A DNA stretch of 64,000 nucleotides, from NCBI GenBank assembly GCA_008933995.1, contig WARS01000015.1, forward strand, positions 1,274,001-1,338,000, in the 5' to 3' direction. Position 1 is the stretch's first letter. Every line of letters starts with the position of its first letter. Origin of the DNA: Datnioides undecimradiatus. Lineage: Eukaryota; Chordata; Actinopteri; Lobotiformes; Datnioididae. The notes under the pieces were generated by a model that was given only the letters and a program-made list of their open reading frames with translations, was not told where the DNA came from and searched no databases. The position numbers and the translations under genes were made by a program. Shown here piece after piece: positions 43,101 to 58,100 of the stretch.

Positions 43101-46100
43101 TAGCAGTGAACAAAGGGGAAATACTCAAACTGCTGCTTCCCAGTTTTGACAATGTGCCTTGTGCATGGAGCATTTTTTTTTTTTTTTGTTCTAACTGAAA
43201 AGACAGATGTAGGTAGTTTTACTCACTCACACACACACACACCACAGTTTTTATACACAGTGCATTTCATACACGGCCTATGATGGATTGCATGAATTAG
43301 CAGCAATCCCAGAAAGTTTGAGCGTTGGTCAGGGGTAAACAGCTTGTACATCAACTGAAGTTATCTTTTAGTTCCTGATACAGCACAATACATTACAGTC
43401 TCAATTGCCCACTTAGCCAAAGTACTGGGAGTTTGGTTCTGACAAATTACCAGCCGCAGTTCCACGGTAAGCATGCTCACGGCGCACACAGGTGGGTACC
43501 AACACGCCAGCAGCGCCACTTACCATATTACAGGTTTCATGAAGCTGTATGTCAAGCAGTCTTTAGGAAAGGGTAAGATAAAATTGTCATGATAGAGTCG
43601 CACCACTCACATTAATAGAATTCAATTCAGGATGAGGGGAGGGAAGTCGCCATACGTTAGCTGTCTCCTTCTCTGTGTACACCATGAAAAGATGAAGTAT
43701 GCAAACTGCCTGATTTTAAACTTGTATCTAATTGTCTCACGTCATGGGTCCGGGCCAGGGCATTGTTGCTTGAAGAATAAATTGGGTAATTCAATTAAAG
43801 TGCTTTCCAAAGACACATCATAAGTGATGGAGAATGACTCTAACCCAGGCCTGAACTCAGTGTCCCCCCCATCGCTCCGCTTGCCTGACAAATGGATGGC
43901 GGTGTATAATTGAAACACATTGCTGCCAGCGTAGGTCAATAACATCGCTCTTTCTGCTCACCAGCACCAGATTAACAGACTCTATTTTATCTTCCCTCAG
44001 CCTGTCCCAGCTTGACAGAGCGGGAGCGTCAGCTGCTTATCCATAAAAGAGGCCCCTTATCTTGAAAATAAACAAATACATAAAGTGCAACAGCCTGCTG
44101 TCTGTCCAAGCAGTTAAGGGCTACTTAGTTTAAGGCAAACATGTGGGCAGTGTTTTGTTTAACACATCATCATATGAGATGAAGCACAGCTGTCACTTCA
44201 GAAAACCTGGGCGGACGGACAGACAACCTCCACCATGGAGAAAACACAATGTGATGTTCAACGGTCCAAAATCTGTTTTCTTAATTTTTTAAGTTAATTT
44301 ATTATTTTGATTTTTAAAACAAACTTTAATTCTGTTTCACATTTGCCGCTTTTTTTTTTTTCCCCCAAATGCCACCAATTGCTTGCACAATAACCCAACG
44401 GGGTGCATTTAAACCAGTGTGTTGCAATGTCACCCAGTGTCTGACAACAAGGACATGTCTCTTTGGACGACAAGTAAATTGCGAAAGGCACTAAATAATT
44501 AACATTTCTGATAACAATTAAAAAAAGACCCATACTTCTGTCAATGTATAATGCAAAGCCATCACTGTTTACGCATGATAAACATTGAAGATTAATTAGC
44601 TTAAGCACAAGTGTAATATGAAGCTAAAATGGGTGATTATATGTATTTAAGCCCAACCATAACAAATCTACTGGCTTACATTAATTTGATAAACAAATGT
44701 GGAAAAGCAGGGTTAAGGTTCAAGGGTAAAAAAAACTCCATTATCTCCCACTCCTCACTCTGTGCTTTCATGTAATTATATGTTAGGTTAGACCGAGTTA
44801 ATTGAATCCGGTCCATTCAATTTGTTTACAGTTTAGCCGTAAGGATTGGAGGCAATAACACCAGATTTTCAACATCAGACTAAATGAACGAGTAGCCTCA
44901 AAATGAACTTCTATAGGGGGTACGTGAACGCGGCTTTCATGTGTATTCGTCTGGCTGTTTACGTGCACCTGCATGGGCTTGCTGTACAGAGTGTGTATGC
45001 ATTTTTGTAAGGCTTGTGTTTACACATGTTACACATGGAACACACACACAAATTAGCCATGGACAGATATTCAATTAAGTCCTTTGTCAGTGGTCTATGT
45101 AGGGGCGGGACAGGATGCACAGTACAGTAATCCGTGATGAACAACAAGGTGGCAGCTCCATTGTCTGTCTGACGGATAGAAATTACTTGCAGGCGTCCTC
45201 GACCAACAGATTAGGCCATCGTTGGAGGGCGAGATAAGATGGCAGCCAACGGTATGGAAGGCACCTCCTCTTCCAGCTCAAACAATGCCTTTAATCCATT
45301 CCCTTCGCACAATCAGGTTGTTTGACATTACTTTTCAGCTTCCCACACACTCATTTCATCCTTCTTTCCCCTCACTCATTCCACCTTTAATCAAGGGAAA
45401 GGCTTAAAGCCAAAGAGACGTCAATGTGGAAATTAATTTGTGTATTATGTTAGAAGTCACAAAGCCAACGTCGGTTCACTGCACCTTTATCCAGGGTTCT
45501 TGCACGGTTTGTAAAGTCAGATTCAAGGTTTTAAGCCCTTTTTAAGACCTCAACACATATCTCAAAACAATTCAATGCCTTCCTTGATACAAAAGAGAGA
45601 CCGCAGCCCATTGTGCTTCTGCGATGACACAAATTCGCTCAATGGCGACAGCAGGTTAGAGCGGGAGTGAAAGGAAATCTGTGCGCCATGCAAACAATGC
45701 AAATGCTGGTAGCTGCTAGCTGCAGATGCATCAAACAGTTTCACCCCAAACAACACCCTGCTTTGTTTCCTGCTGGTAACAGGTACGCCGGAAACGTATC
45801 TGCCTCCAACTATTAATTATTTATTAAACTTGAATGTCCTCAACCTGGCTCACCCCTACCTTCTTAGCAAGCAAACAAAACATAGGGATGACAGGCGGCC
45901 AGATGCCAACATCTAACATATAAGGTTAAACTGGAAAATAAGTTAATAAAACAAATACTATTACGTTTTACAGTAAGCAACTATGTGTGACAGTTCTCCA
46001 ATCAGCCTTAAAAGCACAATCTGCAAATTAAATACAAATTAAGCAAATTTGAGGCCAATTCAAAACAACCTAACCTTAATTTGATTTAATTGTAAGACTT

Positions 46101-49100
46101 TTGGAGACTTTTTAAAAAGGTGCTGCCTAAACCTTGTCATTAAAACACAAAAATTGGATTTTTTCTTCTTGTCCTGTGTGGTTTTCAGTCTGAGTAAATG
46201 CTGGCCAGTTGAGTGATACGGCAAAGCGCAGTTTTGTGTTTAATTCATTGCTCACTGCCTGCTTGTCTGCAGCCACAAGGCTGTCCTTCCTGCCAGTAAT
46301 GTACTTCTTCATAGTATTTTATTATTGAATCATAACCTTGGCAGGGTTGCTTTCAGTTGAATAAAATCGCAACTCTACAGATTCACATTGCAGCGGTCTG
46401 ACCTTAAAGGCTGTCAATAGAGGACTCAACAAATAAGGTAAAAACAAAAAGGCGGAAAAGTCCTTGACAGCATAGAGCAATCGTCATCGTGAAATCATAA
46501 TACTGTTTCTCTTTAACATTTAAATACTGCTTCTGTAACTACAGTACTTATATTTCTCTCTCTTTAACTGAAGTTTAACTTTTGTAAGTTTTTCTGACCT
46601 GATACGTAATTCAATCAGTTCAAAATCAGTGCTCAAGGACCATTTCCACTGAAGTAGCGTGATGTTGCAGGTTTTCAGAAGCCCCCCTGAGTTACAGCCC
46701 AGCTCCCCCTGTCTTTAAATTCAAGACTATTGAGTGAGGAAAGCCTCGCACATAACGCAACGACTAATGCGCTGAACGCTGAACCTAAAACTTTAGAAAC
46801 TTACAGAAATCAGCTACGGGAAAGTAAAGGTACCTGAGAAAGAGCTCACACACATACAAAACTTTAATATTCTGAAACAAACATCAGAGCAGAGAGTTTA
46901 GTGTCACCAGGGTGAACTATCCACACAACAACGTATACAGTTTTTGTTTTGTCTGTATTTAATAATTGAGATTATGAGTAGTTAGTGTTGTATTAAAACA
47001 ATGGGAAACATGAAAAACACTTATTTGAGTGCACCATATGTGGTAATAAATAAGCGCAGCGTAGGTTGATTTATGCATTTATGCACCTGTGGGCAACATA
47101 GGGTAAATCCTTTAGCACCGTTGATGGATTTGGGTAGAAAAGCTGGTGCAAGTGTGTGCCAACAGTTGGGTATGTAAGTGTTCATGTATGGACCACCTCC
47201 TGTAAGCACTGATCAACCACATCCTCAAACATCCACGCTATGTTGCCAGAAGGTTCCACCAACAGCTGTTTGTTCCAGGGGCAACTGCCTATTTTAAATT
47301 TGCTTAAGTAAAAATGATTATTGCCAATTAGATGCCCATTAATTGTGCAAGCATGGGATGCTGCCAGCTGTTTACATGGGGGAGAAAAATAGCCCTTATT
47401 TAATTTTTCTCTACAAGCCAACAGCATGCTCTCTTTGCCAGCCGCAAAACATACAATCGTATTTACACGTAAAGGACTACTGTATATTCAAGAGTGACAG
47501 GAGAGACAGTAGCTGCAAATACAGTATATTAAAGCAAATGAGGGAGCAAGAAGTGTTATCCTAAGAAGCTGACTGTTGAGAAATATTCAAAAATAGCTGA
47601 AATAATTGTAATAAAGAACACATAAACTGTGTAGGAGAAGCTAAAACGGTGCTTTGGGCAAAGCTACGGTGAGCAAATTAGTTGATTGGAGGAGTGAACA
47701 TATCTGAAATCAGAAAAAAAGCGATTTGTTGATATTTGAAAAACTCTCCATGTAACAAGAAGGGAGGTGACAACACTGCACTTAACTTCAGGGATACTTC
47801 CTTTAATGTTTATAACAAGAAATCCAAACCAGTATCACTATCAGAATACATAAATTGTGAAAAGTGACAATTACAAGTTTCACCCGAAGCCTTTAAACTT
47901 GCTAACCGGAACGTTGCAGCTGTACAGTGCTGAACTGTTGCTGAATGTGTGATGAATGGCTGTCAGCTGCTCAGGCAATCTGGAAGGCTTTAACTTGACC
48001 CCACAACAATAGCCCAGGACCCTCAGCTTGTGCCCCAGACCGGCAGAAAGAGCTGAATTTAGTCTTTTCAATGGTTAGCGTCTGACCCGGGCACAGCCTG
48101 CTGAGTCTTAAAGCAGCACACTTTTATTCCCACAAGCCCAGCCCCTGCTCAGCCTTAGCTTAGACTTCCAGAAAGAAGCATCTATTGCAGGTGTCATTAG
48201 TTTACCTCTGACCCTTTCCTGAGCCGACCCTATTAGAGGAGTAGGGACTGGACGCAACCTGTCTCACCTCTAACGATGGGCGCCGAGCTAGCTGATGCTG
48301 CAATTGTGGGTAGACTAGAGGGATAAATAGCATTCAAGCTGCCACGCGAAGCCTTGCAAAAGAGTGTAGAAAAGATAAATGAATGTTGAAATCGAGGAAA
48401 ATTATTCAACCATTTACAACCCCTGCTAGCACATCACTGTTATTCTATTTGTCTTTCACCACTTAAACTGTAAAATCATACAGAGTGCGGCGACCATTTC
48501 TCTCTCCGGTTTGTTGCCTCACTTCCACAAAATAACACATCATTGGACAGATAGCATCAATTCTGCCCACGGTAATCCCAGCACCTCTGGTTGTATCACT
48601 CATTCAATTTCAGCCGCCGGCTACGGCAAACATTACACACTGCATCAAGATTACCGGAGAGAGGCAGAACGGTGGAGAGAAGAGGGGAAAAAAAAGGGCT
48701 GTATCCATCATGTCATGATGCCCCTGTTATTGTGACAGATCAAATTCAGTGCAGTGTGTGCGTGTGTGTTCAAGTGTGCGTGTGCGCGTGTGTCTCTCGT
48801 GTCTATCAGGGATGCAAACTGAGGTCCCCCTCGGCTGGCGTGATCAGCGTCCATGTGACTGTAGATGTCTGGGAGTGGATTTGTGACGGCTGCCTGACTT
48901 AGATGACCTCCTTTATACAGTAGCTGGGGCCCTGGCCGCCATGCTTGTTTTAGCTGCTGCAATTAACCTTGTGTGGTTATAACCCCAGCAACCCCACCCA
49001 CTTAGCCGTAGGGCAGAGGGAAGAAAAAAAAAAAATGGCAAGGGAGGTGATTGAAGAACACAGAAGTGAGAGACAGATGAGAAACAGGTGAATATATAGG

Positions 49101-52100
49101 GCAAAAATGTAGGGCAAAAATAGGTGAGAAAAAGAAATGCCTAAAAACAAAAGAGTCCAGGAAGAGCTTAACAATTCTAATGATGTGGGAGCTTTGGTTG
49201 CTTCCCTGTCTGCCTGACAGGCTGGCTGCCTGCCTGGCTCATCGGTTGGTTTGCTGTACTGTGCCTCTCCTCTGGGGGACATGGGTTTGCAGTGCCGGCC
49301 TTTGAGAGCAAGGGGGAAGATGAAGAGGCAGTGTCAGGCTGCCTTTTAATGGTCAGGAGTGTGGTTAGTTCCACTGACTCAGGCCTCTCCCCCGTGACGC
49401 CGGGTCCACTCCACATAACTGGCCATAATTCAACTCATTTGGCAGTTTGAGGTCTCGGAGGTCTAGGGATAAAAAGTGTGGAGAGGCCTAATGGCAGACG
49501 GAAGGACCAGCTGAGGGCACTTCTTACGAGATCTCCGCAGGAGAACATTTCTGGAGCAGACCCTGGAAACCACAGCGATCCATTAGCTACTGAACATGAG
49601 GAGCAGCCAGGGCGAGGGGAGAAAGACAGGGGGGGACAGGGACTGTAACTGAGCTACAGGTATGGTATAGATGGTATGGCTGTCATACTGGTGGAAAGCA
49701 AAAGCCCTCTGCATTAGTGGCAGTTCAACTTCCTTTAAAGTCTCAGGCTATTAAACATCCTAAGAAAAGCATTTTACAAACAGCAAACAATAAGACTGTT
49801 TCTGTCAGAACAGAATCACTACCTGATAATATTCACCACAAAGACTTGGTAAGACCTTTGCAGACAAATCCCTGAATGCTCATGAGCAAAAACATACACA
49901 TGCATATGACATGTGACACAGGCCCATGAATCAATGTGTTTAATCTGTCGGTGTTGATTGGGATTGAGATGGAGGGAAGATATAATGCAGTGTTGTGGTT
50001 CAAAATGAAAGCCCTGCAGCAATGTGTGTTGGTGAACATTTACAGGAAGGACCCACCGCCACAGTGGGTCTCTGTGGCCGTGCAGGGTGCCATGCCCCCT
50101 ATGGGGTATTAATTGAGATGTTGAAGGAATAAGTGGGATGGGACTGCGACGGGGCACAGTGTGTGTTTGATAGGAGAAAGGATATTTTGGTTAATTCCAG
50201 TCTGGGCATGTTTTTTTTTGGGGGGGGGGGCTTTGAGAAGGCGTAGTGAGAGCATCTGCCAGGGAGAGAAGAGAAAAGATTTCTGAATTTGTGCGTGTGT
50301 GTGTGTGTGTGTAAATGAGAGAGAGCCCTGCTGACCCCACACTGGAGTGTTCAGGCTACACAATTAAATGGTGTTGAAGCATGAGAATGAATAATCAATC
50401 TGCTTTATTATCACTGATGTGAAAATTATAATACTGGTGAAAAATGGCAAAGAAGGTTAGACTATTTCCTTATCCTTAAAAGTGTGTGTGTGTGTGTGTG
50501 TGTGTGTTTTATTTGTATTCTGTGAATATTTTTAACTAAGAAAAACACAGTGTGCCTACATCCTTGCTAAAAAAGATTATTCCATCTGACTAAAATATGT
50601 CAGTTGAATATTACACACTCAGACTTACCTCAATTTGCTCATATGCTGGAAGCAGGCATCATCATTGTATCATATCAAGATGGGAGGGTGAGGGAGGAAA
50701 ATGTTTAAATTTGACAAAGGGAGAGGTTTTTCAGTCCAAGTGGGGGTAATTTTGGGATTAGGATTCGCTGTATGCTGGTTAGGGAACATGTATATGATGT
50801 GAAGGTTAATCACAGGCTGCAGTTTTGTAATGCTAGTCGTCACTGCATTGCAGTGCAATCAGCACTGTGAGAAAATAAGTGGGTCACAATGCGAGACCTT
50901 GATTAAAATCGCGGTGATTATAGTGCGGCTTCAGCTCTGATTTTGTGGGTTTCCCAACATCTGTCCTCGCGAGGAGGAACCCGTATGAATGAAAATAGAA
51001 CACAATATAAAAGTGTAAGCACGCCCGCCGAGGCGCTTCATACACACGTGCATGCTCATACTTCATAATGCACAGATGTGCATATCCACACAAGACACAA
51101 CCACAAAGCCTCATTCAGAGCCATCTACATACTGTACATTCTATGGTTTCTTTGTCTATTTTGACACACCACACACAGAAAATGTTTATTGTAGCCATTG
51201 TTTCTTACCGAATCGTTTTCATTGAATATTATTATATATTATTTCTCTATTTTTGAGATACTGAAGCAGCAGAGAATGGGAAATTATACTTTAACACTGA
51301 CATTAATGATTACAGTCCATCCTCTGTGCTGATTTTAAGCAGCTTTCCTAAAATAAAATTGATATACCTTTTAAAAAAATACCTATTACGCTATCTGTAT
51401 GATGTAAACGTAAACATGTACTTGTGAATATTAACATATCATTTCACCAAAGACAAAACACAAACCCAGTCACACATCTGACCCTTAATCTCAACAACAA
51501 ATCAAAATATGCGATATCTGCTATCACAAGGGGCACAATATTCAATATGATGAATTGGATTTTATATTTAGTGATGCAGCAGAATGACTGCATGATCGAT
51601 ACAGTTCTTCCCTTTTGTCTCCAGTTCCTGCCAAGTTCACTCGGAGTCTATGTGGAAAAACAAAGTGCAGGGCGAGGGAAAGAGCGCTCATGCCATTTAA
51701 CAGCAATGTGAAATCAATATAAATTCTGAAATGGCAGGAAAAAACATCATTGTAAACTAGTTATTGACGTGTTAAAGTAATTTACACTTGCTAGTACAAG
51801 ACAGATCGTGGCAATATTTATTTAGCTGGCAAGCTGGCAGTGGGAAAACGATACGGCAGCTGCAGCTATCACCAGATGCTGGTGTTACAATGTCCGTCCA
51901 TCAAACCGTCCCCCTCTACCCCCCTCTTCCTAGTCTATACCCTCCTCCTTCACTTTCCCAAATGGCTGGCTCCCTTTTCGCTGCAACCTGACAGTCTTAA
52001 AACAACTGTATAATTAGAGCTGCATCTGTCACACAGGTTTATTCTGGCTTTCAGTTTGGGAGTCTCAGGCTGTGGGAGACACTCGAGGACACCAGAGCAA

Positions 52101-55100
52101 AGGGAGGAATGGGCAACAAGATTTTTGCCCACAAAAGCAGTTTGTTCACTTATTTTATGTTGGATATGAAGATTTTAAATGAACAACAACAACAACAACA
52201 AAAAAAAGATTTTTACATATAATTGAGCGTCTCCTGCAGATGAAGCTGTAAAGCAGGGAGAAACCTAATGGGATACCATCAGACGACATGTGAACAATGC
52301 AGTTAGTCTAGATCCATACGCCACCTCGTGCTAGCCACCTCGAAGGAAAAAAAAAAGAGCCAAAGGGTGGAAAAAAAGACGCAATATGCAGCTGTATGGT
52401 GAGCTATCCCGCTATCAGCTGCTGCAATTAGGGAGCACAATGTAAAACGTCACAGCAGATCTGTATCATCGGCAGCCCTGTCACAGGAAAAGGCCAAGAG
52501 GAGTGGAGGAGAGGGGAAGCGCAGAGTACGGCAAATCCCATCGGCCGGGCCTGTTTTAGTAACGTGAGAGGGAAGATCGTGTAACGTTATGGCAGGACAA
52601 CTCTGGCAGTCTACTTCACATGCTGTCATGTCACCCCGCTCCTATTAGGGAGGGCCAGAGACAGAAAAAATATGATTAACTGGCAATATGCATTAGTCTT
52701 CTGCGGGCGGATGAAAGCGAGAGGGCAAAGGTGCACACGAGGAAGGGATAAATGCGCGTGTGCATCTTTAAAGGTGCATAAATCAGAAAAAAAAAAAAAG
52801 GGAAAGTTCATGAAGTACGTACACGTTTTTAACATGCTGTGGCGATGAGCACACACAAAATTAGAAATGTGTGTGTTCTATTTGTGAAAATAAATAAAAA
52901 TTTGGCGTTTCTTATTAAGAAGGCACTTGTAACACTTGCTATTTTTGCTCAAAACACCAGAATAAAACATCAATTTGCACCAATATCAAACACAACTGGG
53001 CATTTTCTAAATGGAACCAGTTAAAGAGGCTTTCCTCAACTGTCCTGACTAAATTGCTTTCCCGCTCCCACTTTCCGTCTATATTAGGAAAATAATGGTG
53101 ACGAAAGATGCCTTTTAATTTTCAGCTCAGCATCGTTTTGACATGTGTAACTGATGAATCTCCACAGGATATAATAAATCATTTGCAGATTTCCTCCCGT
53201 TTTTGATCAAGTTGAGATGACCAGACTTCTGCCCGGACTCATTACATTTGGGGAGCAGATTGAAAGCACGCCTAGGCATGCTCTCTGTTATTGTCATTAT
53301 ACACCCCGCTCGAGCTTCTGAGCAGCCGTAGAGTTCTCACCTCTGCACCAGCACACACAGGCTCGCGCTCGCGGATATCTGCGTCAACGCACAGACGCAT
53401 GAGGGGCAATTATTGTATTTGTCTGAGGCAAAGCACACTCCTAATGCCAATTTATGTCTTTGTCTGCCGTCTAGGTTAGAGGCTGTGATCTCTGCATTGT
53501 CAAGAACATTCAGCTACAGGACAGCCGATGGCATTTAGGGGTAGAACCGGGAACACTTCACAGATTGTGCATCCTTGCAGTAACAGTACTATAAAACAGA
53601 TTCTTAACATGTGGGACCAAAGCATAATATAAGCTCCCTCTAGTGGCTTTAGAGCAGACTACACGTGGAAGGTCACCATCCCTGTTGGTAATGCTGAATA
53701 TGAAATCATATCAAAACTATTTCTGCTTGTAAAACCTCATCTCCGACTAACAGGGGGAGGTTTATTTTGCAAAGCTGTTAATTATCCATTCTGACCCGGT
53801 CATGTATGCAGTTGCGTATGTTAAAGCAGAACGGGGACGTTTGAGCTGTTTTAGCATTGTTAGCAGGGGTAAGTCTAGTACAGCACGCGTGTGTTTGTGT
53901 GTTGTGCGGGGACAGCTGCCTGCCGTAGGAGACGGCGAAGGTTCACTCTCGGTACCACAGAAACCCCCCCCAGCTGGGCTTGCCACTAAGGAACGGAGAT
54001 GCCCAGGGAGGAAGATAAAGAGAGGGAGATGTGGAGAGAGTTTGAAAAGGGGGAGCAGAAGAAAGAGAGAGGAAAAGAGGAAGTCTTCGAGAAAGAGGGA
54101 AAGTGGAGAGAGTGTGTGTGTTCATATTTCGCCTATTTTGCCACAAGCTCTTCAAAGGCTACATCTTGCCTACAACACATCTGGGAATGAGAGTGAAAGT
54201 TGAAGAGTTCCTCCTGCTCTCCTCTCTTCTCAACCACCCCCCCCAAAACCTATTTTGCTGATTCCTCTTCTTTTTTCCCCTCTTCCCTTTCAGCCCTCAT
54301 CTCTCCATCTCCCTTCGCCTCCTTGCACACAAAACTTGGCAGCTGTTGTCCAGCTGACCTCTCCGTGACTTCAATTTCACTGCTTTCGTGTTTTGCTTAG
54401 ATTAAAATAAAACATTACACCTTTTTTTTTTTAAAAAAATCACACATTTCCACCGTTCCACTGATTTACTTTAAATGCAAAAAAAACATCATCAGCCACA
54501 CCAATAACGCTCAACAATATACAACAAGACCAAACTAGGACAGCGTCTAACTGCGGCGTGAGTCATTCGGAAATCACCTGCACCGGTTGTCTCAATATGA
54601 GACCGTCTGGGGCAAGAGACATCAGCGGATCTAGGCTTCTTCTATAAACACAGAACACAGCAGAATGTTCAGAGAGTGAATACTGATATGGAGCGCTGTG
54701 ATTCCTCTGAAGAGGCGTCGGCAGGTTAAGAGGATACCTTTCCTCTATATATTTCTACTGTTTTAGTCACGGCTGTGTCTTCGTTCCAATTTCACTTTTT
54801 TCCCTCTATCTTCCTTTCTTGCCAAGGTTTATCCCTGAGGTGTCCTCTGGGGCTACCTACTGGATAAGCCATTTGAAATGCATTTTCTAAAGAACCTTCC
54901 GTTCCATTTTTGAACTGCTGCTATCTCTCAAAATGTCCTTAAGAAAAAGTGCGAGAGAAGGAGCGGCAGCAAATGATTTAAAGTACTCCTGCTGTACTTT
55001 TTGTGTGTAGTTTACTCACACAGACAGAAGCCGTAGTTTCCCAGCAGCAGTGTGATACAGACTTCTGGGACTGTGATCTGCGCTGGTGGGGACTGCAGAA

Positions 55101-58100
55101 TGTGACCCGCTCTGAGTGAAACCGCCACTGTGCCAGCATTGTGCAGCTCAACAGGGGCTGATGGAAAGGCCAAGCACATGGGGCACAGTAGGAATTTGGG
55201 TGAGATCATCCACTGGAGGAACTGGCAAAAGATTCTCCTTTAGCCGGTACATGGGATGTTATTAGTTGATAGCGCTGGCCTCAGCCACAAGGTGGTGAAA
55301 CAAGGACACAGTCTGATTCGATTTTAAATGAGGATCATTTTAAATGACTGTGTATTTGATTTAAATGGAGAATCTAAGTCGCTATGATTTAAAAAGCAGC
55401 CAAGTAAGAATTTTACTTTAAACTTGCCCAAAAAAAATACAGTTTTGATGTCCTGTCAAAGAAAAGGTCGCGCAAGCTAGTCCAACCTGTCTTACCTGTC
55501 TTTACTGTAGCATCCAATGTGCACCAAGTCAAATGTCAGAGGATGAGGAAGAACCGCTTTCCCCAAGGGAGTGTTAGAACCACCCACTCCTACCTAGAAC
55601 CCATGCTTGGCGGCTAAGAAGCGGTGTCTGTGTTGCGTTCCATTGTCGGAGACAACTCTTGGAAAGTCAAGGGCTGAAGGTTGTTGCTGAACTTGCAATA
55701 ATTATTCTAGACTGGTTAGCAAGCTGCTGTTTAAGCTAGCATTAGCTTTTTAGCGAAAGCATACAAAAGGTAATATGCTGCATTAACTTAGCAGTGGCGC
55801 CCCTAACGTTCGCCTGCTGTGCTGCCTCCAGCAACATAAAACTTGACAATATGACCCCTGGTTGTTTGACGCACGTTAGTATACGACATACCGGTGGACC
55901 CTACAGTGTCCTTCGCTTGCATATTAAGCAATGTGGCTCTGGCCCAGTATCTTTAAGGGCAATCTATAGACCTAAAGCCATGATCACTAAGTGCATCACT
56001 GTGCCACATCATGGACTGCAGCCTGCTCCATCAACCAATTATGCCAATTATAGCCAGAAACCCCTGTGGTGTTTTGATAAGACCTTCCACAATTTCTTCC
56101 AATGAAGCAATTTGTTCCAGTATTTGTTTACAGAGAGAGGCTGTGACTCGCAGCAAAAATAATATTTGTTATCTCCATTTGCCATCAGAGCAGAGTGAAT
56201 CCACCACTGGCTAATCTTAACCTGGCTTTCTCATTGAGGTTTAATCTGGTCATGGCAACTTAGCATCTAGTATGGTGCGTGTGTGTGTGTGTGAGGGTGT
56301 CTGTGATTATGTGTGTGCGCGCCTATGTGTGTTTGCATTTGAGGAGCGTGCGGAGGAGAGAGATAGACAAGCCAGTCATTCTCCTCCTGCCCCCTCCCTC
56401 TCCCCATCCATGTCAAGAACCAATCACGTGTGAAAACTTGCCTTAACTTCCCTTGCCTGTGTGACTACAGCGTCAGAGAGAGTTTGACAGATCTGTGCGC
56501 CACGGAGGCGTCTCCCCGCCATTTGGCATGCCATGCGCGTCTGGTGCGCTGGAGACTGCCTGTCAAACGCCTGTGAGTCGGTGGCGCAGCCAGGGACCCT
56601 ACGGAGCGCCAGATGGGCCATTAAGGTAGTATTAATGTAGATGCCATCGCTTTTCTCCTCTGACTGGGACATGCTCTCTCGAACTGCGAGCAGCTGCTGC
56701 CATTTACTAGGACAGCTTCCTGCTAACTTTGGCCAACTGGCATCACCACTGACTGGCTCTCAATGTAATGATACACTTTTTCTTCCTACTATACCTGTGA
56801 CTTTTGTCTTTCTTCCCCCCCCACCCTCCCTTTCCAGAGGTTTAAACAGGATAGAGCAGATAACTTCCAGCTTTCCCTGCTGCCAAAGTGTTACACACAC
56901 ACACACATGCACGCACACACACTCGTGCACATGCAGAGGGAAGTGATTCCCCTCTTGCTTTCCTCTCTCAGACATGCTCACATTAAAAACACCAGCAGTC
57001 TAATAGGAGTATAGAAACTGGATCCATCTGTACACCCACTCTTAAGCTCATAATCAAGGCATGATATTCAGTAGTGTATGGTTATTTCTGTTTATGCCCT
57101 ACTGAGTGCTAATATCATGCTTTAATTGAGAGAAAATTGGCTGTTGGCAAGAAACAGAAAAGAAGGTTACCAAAACCCCAACCATGGATAAGTGTTGCAA
57201 TCAGTAATATTCTATTTAGTTAAGTAGCCTAAAATGGGATGTTTTGAGATCATTATTCAAATCACATTGACAAAATCCTATTATGAGAATTAGTTTTCCA
57301 GAAGGAAATGTACAGAATTATTGATGTGTAATAAATGTGCTTTCAGCATTACATACACTAGGGGCATATTAGGAAACAGTGGGGCATATGATTCAAACTG
57401 AAACAAGGTCACAAACACCATATCCTCTCATTCACACTGAGAAAATAATGCACATTTCAAGTGCAAACTCTGCACTGCATCAATAGCAAACGACGAAGGG
57501 CGCCTATAGCGAGTCCTACAGAAGCCGACACATGCTGAACTATTTCAACGCTGCCCTAAACAAGTCAGGAGGAGGGGGCTGAGGAGCCAGAGACATGGGT
57601 TTGCCTTCGTACTTTTGAAAAGACGTAACATCTCCAGAGGTGCAGGTTAGCCTTCCTACATAGCTGAGACTACCTCCCTCTGTTCCCTCTGTTCCCTGTC
57701 TCTCACTTGCCTTGCCTCTCGTTTTTCAGCAGAGCCCAAGCATCCTTTGAGGTTCCCCTAGGGGAGATGGGTATAGTAGTTTAGGTCGCTGTACACCCAC
57801 ACCGGGTTCCCACACGCTGCATAAGCTTGTAACCGCGGTGCAACAATAGACAAGTGATAGAAGTATATGCTATACAGTGACTTTATTGTCTGCCAGCCTC
57901 TCACTTACTTTCCCTCTCCCTCTCCCAGCAGCATCAGTCTGAGAGCGAGATGTGGGGGAGGGTCGTCTCTGTTCACGTCTCAAGAGGCAGCTCAGATGAG
58001 CACTACGGGGTTGGCATCACCGGTGGTCAGTGCTGAAATCAAACGCACCGTCACCGAAGCGCAGCGAACGCTTATGCTCCCGCGCAGCCGTTAGTGTACT

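Noticed and set aside
53535-53580. Phrase GTAGAACCGGGAACACTT resembling SINE or tRNA B-box flanks
   Set aside because: An isolated match without the rest of an element.
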